NCBI RefSeq assembly: GCF_019320115.1
Contig: NC_089582.1
Coordinates: forward strand, 125,885,259 to 125,949,258
DNA from: Miscanthus floridulus
Taxonomy: Eukaryota; Streptophyta; Magnoliopsida; Poales; Poaceae
Length of the DNA stretch: 64,000 bases
Reading direction: 5' to 3'
In this document: positions 60,253 through 64,000 of the stretch, piece by piece
How positions within the stretch are numbered: the stretch's first letter is position 1
Layout of the letters: every line of letters starts with the position of its first letter
Position numbers and translations under genes: made by a program
The notes under the pieces: generated by a model
Databases searched by the model: none
Seen by the model: the letters and a program-made list of their open reading frames with translations, nothing else
Told to the model about the DNA's origin: nothing

Positions 60253-61670
60253 GTCACCCAGCACCGCTTCCTGTGCCGGCTCAGAACCCATCGTGCTCCC
60301 TCAACCTATGCTCTAACTCCTTGACCCTACGCGCGGTGCCACTAGTGTGGCGCGCGGAGGGCGGTCAAGCGTGTAGCCGGTGAGATCCAGGCGTGGGTCG
60401 ATCGTGAGGCCATTGCACGCCTCGTGGCCACGCTGCGCGGCGGTAGGATGGATGTCCCCACACGGAGCTCAAGGCGTGGCTGCTGTCCACGGGCGAGCGA
60501 CGACTGCACGATCGCTGTCCTTATGGGCCCCGTCGGCGCACTGGTGGCGTCGGGTACTACAGGCGCAAGGAGGTGGTGGGCACGCTCCTCGCCAATGGCC
60601 TCGTGAAGCACCTCCTCTGCCTTCTGCGCTTCGACCTCGGCAGCTTGCTCCTGAACACGGACGAGAACGAGGACGGCTGCCCAAAGGCTAAGCCCGACAA
60701 CGCCAAAGTCAGCGGCTCCCTTCTTCTAGCCTGCCTACCCCCGGTGTGGCTGTGGTGGCGTCATGAGGGCGACGGCGCTGTGGACATGGACATGAAGGGC
60801 GAGGGCGACAATGCTAGCTTCATCGCTGACCGCTGACCTGCGGGCCCACGCGCTCGTGCGCACTATCGCTAGAACCGGAGAGCATGCCGGAGTTCAGCAA
60901 GGTGTTCGCCAAGGAGCTCGCCAGCCTAGGGGTGCTATTGACGTGTCGTGTAGGGTGTGTACTAGATGTTGGAAACCGATGAGTATCTCAGGTGTTCGGT
61001 GTTCTTTTTTCGGTAACTGAGATATCCAAATAGGCAACAGGGGCGAGCCCAAGGTGCGTATTGCGTAGCTGCATCAGACTTTGGTGTGGCAAGGAATGGG
61101 GAGATGGTGGCAGCCAAGTGCAGGTCGACGCCTCGGTGGTGTACTCGGTAGAGGTCTACGACCAACGTAGTGGCCCATGAATGGTCTCCTACGGAGGTAG
61201 CACCACCTTCGCAACAACATCTAGGAGGTGGGCGCCAGCCATGTCTGCCTATTTAAGCAGGGCGGCACGCGGCCTCCAACCGGCCTGAGCAGCGCGGCAT
61301 GCGGCCCTCTCGTCGGTGGTGCACAGGTGGTGGTCGTACGACTGCCACCGTGGAGCAATACCTGGGAACGACAGGCATAGAAGTCCTCGCCTCACGTGGC
61401 AAAGCAGGCAGGCTGCGTGTAGGCGCGGTGGGTAGGGAGGGCAGGCGGCTCGCGAGTAGGCGGGAGGGAGGGTGGCTCACTGGCGTTATTTATCTAGTCC
61501 TGCCGCGCCGTGGGCTATAGCGTGTTACTGCCGCACCAAGATCGGTGGTGCGGCAGACCCTGCTACGTCACCGGTCAGCGCTTCGATCATCGTCACGTCA
61601 GCCTCCTGCCACGCCACAATGCATAGCGCGGCACAGGCGTTTCGCCATGCCATGGCAATGGGCGCAGCCA
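60253..61670 (+). pseudogene. GC-rich gene fragment(s) beyond the LTR nest, family unknown
   Basis: Sequence on the right of the nest continues the GC-rich frame left of 47640; rejoined it reads ...DPDHVAQHRFLCRLRTHRAP before a stop. Further on, separate frames read EIQAWVDREAIARLVATLRG (about 60387) and EVVGTLLANGLVKHLLCLLR (about 60569), protein-like but with stops and frame changes between them. I do not recognise the gene. From 61000 to 61670 the sequence stays GC-rich without a convincing frame. It could be captured sequence in a larger element or a local pseudogene. Confidence 0.45.
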
Positions 61671-62144
61671 AAAATGTTAGTTTTTAAAAAACAAACAAAC
61701 GGTGTTAGATTTAAAATTAGTTTACAAAAAGTGTTAAAAATAATAAAAAAATCCGCAAGAGCAAGTCACATCAGGCACGGGCGCTACTTCTGTGGCTTTC
61801 TGGATCGGTGGACATGGAATGCTTATCTATCAAATTTGTGATATTTAAAACTAAAAAATATTGCAAATAATTTAAACACCAATTAAATTAGTGAGGTAAA
61901 AATAGTCAACGACAATCAGTTTGGTGCCCACACACTCAGCTAGAGAGTGGCACGTGGTAAAATAGAACTTTATCTCAGCTATTCTGGCATGAGGGCATTT
62001 AAGTCTTTTCTCAGCACGGTTAGCCAACGTTACCTCTAAAAGTGGACGAAACGACGTGGAAGTCAAGAAAGTTTAGTGTTATAGCATCATGTGCGTTTAA
62101 ACGTGTTCGTAATGGCACACAGGTAAAAGGCTCGTTTTTTCAAA
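61671..62144. other. AT-rich spacer, no feature recognised
   Basis: Nothing coding or repetitive could be assigned between the GC-rich fragments and the long-TIR element. Confidence 0.55.
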
Positions 62145-63919
62145 ACTAGGTAGTGTGCCCGTGAGTTGCTACGGGACAGCTAAATCTTTTGTACTAAAAA
62201 CACATAGATCGCACGATAAGATAACAATACTGTTAAATTAAATACCGACGTTAAAGTGACATTTAATTCAAAAAGCAAAGTTCGTGAAATTAACACAGTC
62301 ACGGAGAGCGCGACGTCGTAGGCTCACAAACTCTACTGTATAGACTTTTTCGTGATATGGCTAAACTAATATTTTATATCGACAGAAAGAATTCTTCGAT
62401 ATCTATTTCTTTCATGCGCTAATAAATCTATGAATAAGTTCCACTGCATCTCTATATAATCATATACACATAGGTTCGAGTATATATGTAAATATTAGTG
62501 TCCGCCATATGGATAATACTACGTGTTTTAAAAATCTCTTATAAAATTTTAAAACAAAGTATGTTATACTCATCGTATAAATATGTGTGGCTTTAGAAAT
62601 ATTCTACACAGACATATATTGTAGAATAAGGTATCCACTTGAGTGTCAGTTCTAAGATATTGAATTATGTATTGTAATTCTTAATTTTGACATATTTTTC
62701 AGATCAAGACAACCAATGGTGACACTTTTCTTAGTGGTACATAATTTTATGGTGCACCTCTTGACTATCTGAGTAAGGATAAGTTAGCACTGCAAAGGCT
62801 CAGAAAAGCTGCTGAAAATGCCAATATTGAGTTTTCTTCCACTATGCATACTAAAACCTATGTCCCTGTTTATCATTGTCGATAGTTTTGATGCTAAGCA
62901 ATTCAACATCACCATGATCAAATACAAGTTTAAGTCTCTTATGAGCAATCTCATAGAGGGACTCTTATTTTTTATGCGATCTGCCTCAAGGATATTGGTA
63001 GGACGATATAGCCATGTTGGAATGTCGCACTAAAAAATGTCCACGTTTTATCCACGATTTATTTCTCATGAATACATGCGGGTACTATGATAACACTAAC
63101 TACACCAAATAAAAGATTAGAGAGAATTTACATTGCCTCCAGAAGGATTTATTTATTAAGTTCTTTGGACTTTATAGGTAGTTTTAAAATATCTATTTGC
63201 ATGTCTTACCTCGTATCCTAATTCAAAATTTTGTAGTTTAACTAGAATATTTAGGTGATTGTATATATATAATATTCAATACAAGAATAATCTATGCATG
63301 ATCTTCTTGAAAGATTTCTATAGTATAAAGATATCTTCGTTTTTCATGCATGCCCGTGCTAACTCTACGATAAAAATAAAAGGACAATATATCAATTAAA
63401 AAATAAAAACAAAACTCATGCTCTAAGTCAAAGAGATAAATTATGGATGCTTGAATTTTGTCATCTATTATCTACCGACGTGCCTATAAATTAGATTGAA
63501 TAAACAATTAAACATAGATAGAAAACTAAATTAATAAAATGATCATTGCAAGACATCAACCATCTCATAGCTTCGGACAATATCGTAAAGCTACTAAAAA
63601 CTGTAATCGTGCCCTCACCTTAAACATTGTCCAGATAAATGGATTACAATGAAAGAAATAGACATCGGAGATTTCTTTCTGCTAATATAAAATAGTATCT
63701 TAGCCGTATCACGGAAATGTCTATAAAGTAGAGTTTGTGAGCCTACGACGCCGCGTACTCCGTGACTATGTTAAATTCATAAACTTTATTTTTTGGATTA
63801 AATGTCACTTTAACGTTGGTATTTAATCTTTACAGTATTGTTATCTTAGCGTACGATCCGTATGTTTTTAGTATAAATTGTTAGTTATTCCGTAGCAACG
63901 CACGGACACGCTACATAGT
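62145..63919. mobile_element. Non-autonomous DNA element with about 270-bp inverted repeats and a captured HSP70 fragment
   Basis: The left arm 62145-62415 (ACTAGGTAGTGTGCCCGTGA) and the inverse of the right arm 63650-63919 (ACTATGTAGCGTGTCCGTGC) match along their length. Shared blocks include AAATACCGACGTTAAAGTGA and GTCGTAGGCTCACAAACTCT. The interior has no transposase but holds a broken HSP70 exon. Long inverted repeats plus captured host sequence suggest a Mutator-like element. No target duplication could be seen at the chosen borders, so the superfamily is uncertain. Confidence 0.75.
62703..63033 (+). pseudogene. Mitochondrial-type HSP70 exon fragment
   Basis: After an intron-like TTTTTCAG the frame reads IKTTNGDTFLSG, then LSKDKLALQRLRKAAENANIEFSST and, after a frame change, DAKQFNITMIKYKFKSLMSN. 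In plant mitochondrial HSP70 the same order is TNGDTFLGG, LSKDRLALQRLREAAEKAKIELSST and AKHLNITLTRSKFESLVN, in the nucleotide-binding domain. A stop at 62742, an internal deletion and a frameshift make it non-functional. The preserved acceptor suggests genomic DNA, not cDNA, was captured. Confidence 0.85.
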
Positions 63920-64000
63920 ATAAATTTAAAAAAATGAAAAAGACGACAAGAAAGATTGGTATTAGGTCAACTCCTTTTGACTCTTTACAAACGCATCTGA
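63920..64000. other. Window edge, no feature recognised
   Basis: Short AT-rich flank of the long-TIR element. Confidence 0.5.

Noticed and set aside
62145..63919. Target-site duplication for the long-TIR element
   Set aside because: The bases next to the two ends do not match at 8, 9 or 10 bp, so none is claimed and the superfamily is left open.

Overview
This is nuclear DNA of a flowering plant. The spliced genes with GT-AG introns, the abundance of grass-type MITEs and the stacked LTR retrotransposons point to a panicoid grass, probably of the sorghum, sugarcane and Miscanthus group. That placement is inference from element style, not from a search. No prokaryotic features, CRISPR arrays or operons were seen.

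Four host genes are recognisable. (1) The 3' end of a GTE-type bromodomain transcription factor lies at 1-11567 (+). Its last visible introns include one of about 11 kb filled with transposons. (2) A complete PRP16/DEAH7 splicing helicase lies at 12980-21821 (-). It has 16 coding exons that join in frame to 1,287 residues. (3) An FLX-like coiled-coil gene lies at 30476-34224 (+). Its first exon carries an apparent one-base frameshift close to the start codon. (4) A BAR plus SH3 protein of the AtSH3P family lies at 42999-46975 (-). It has 10 coding exons and 348 residues. GTE and PRP16 are convergent, and FLX-like and SH3P converge on a transposon-filled gap.

The space between the genes is mobile DNA of several ages. 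The 11-kb GTE intron holds an RTE LINE and an L1 LINE, each with a 16-bp target duplication, several MITEs, a plastid-type tRNA-Leu copy and a probable solo LTR. From 22.2 to 30.3 kb there are MITEs, a GC-rich block of unknown nature and a three-copy tandem repeat. At 34.4-41.1 kb a Mutator-like element with long terminal inverted repeats and a 9-bp target duplication carries a GC-rich open reading frame. A gag-only LTR retrotransposon has landed inside that frame.

From 47.6 to 60.3 kb there is a five-element nest. An outer solo LTR contains another solo LTR and a gag-only Ty3-type element. That Ty3 element has in turn received two more solo LTRs, one in its interior and one in its 3' LTR. 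Target-site duplications support each layer. The last 2 kb hold a long-inverted-repeat element that has captured a broken piece of a mitochondrial-type HSP70 gene.

All family calls come from reading the sequence by eye. No alignment or database search was run.
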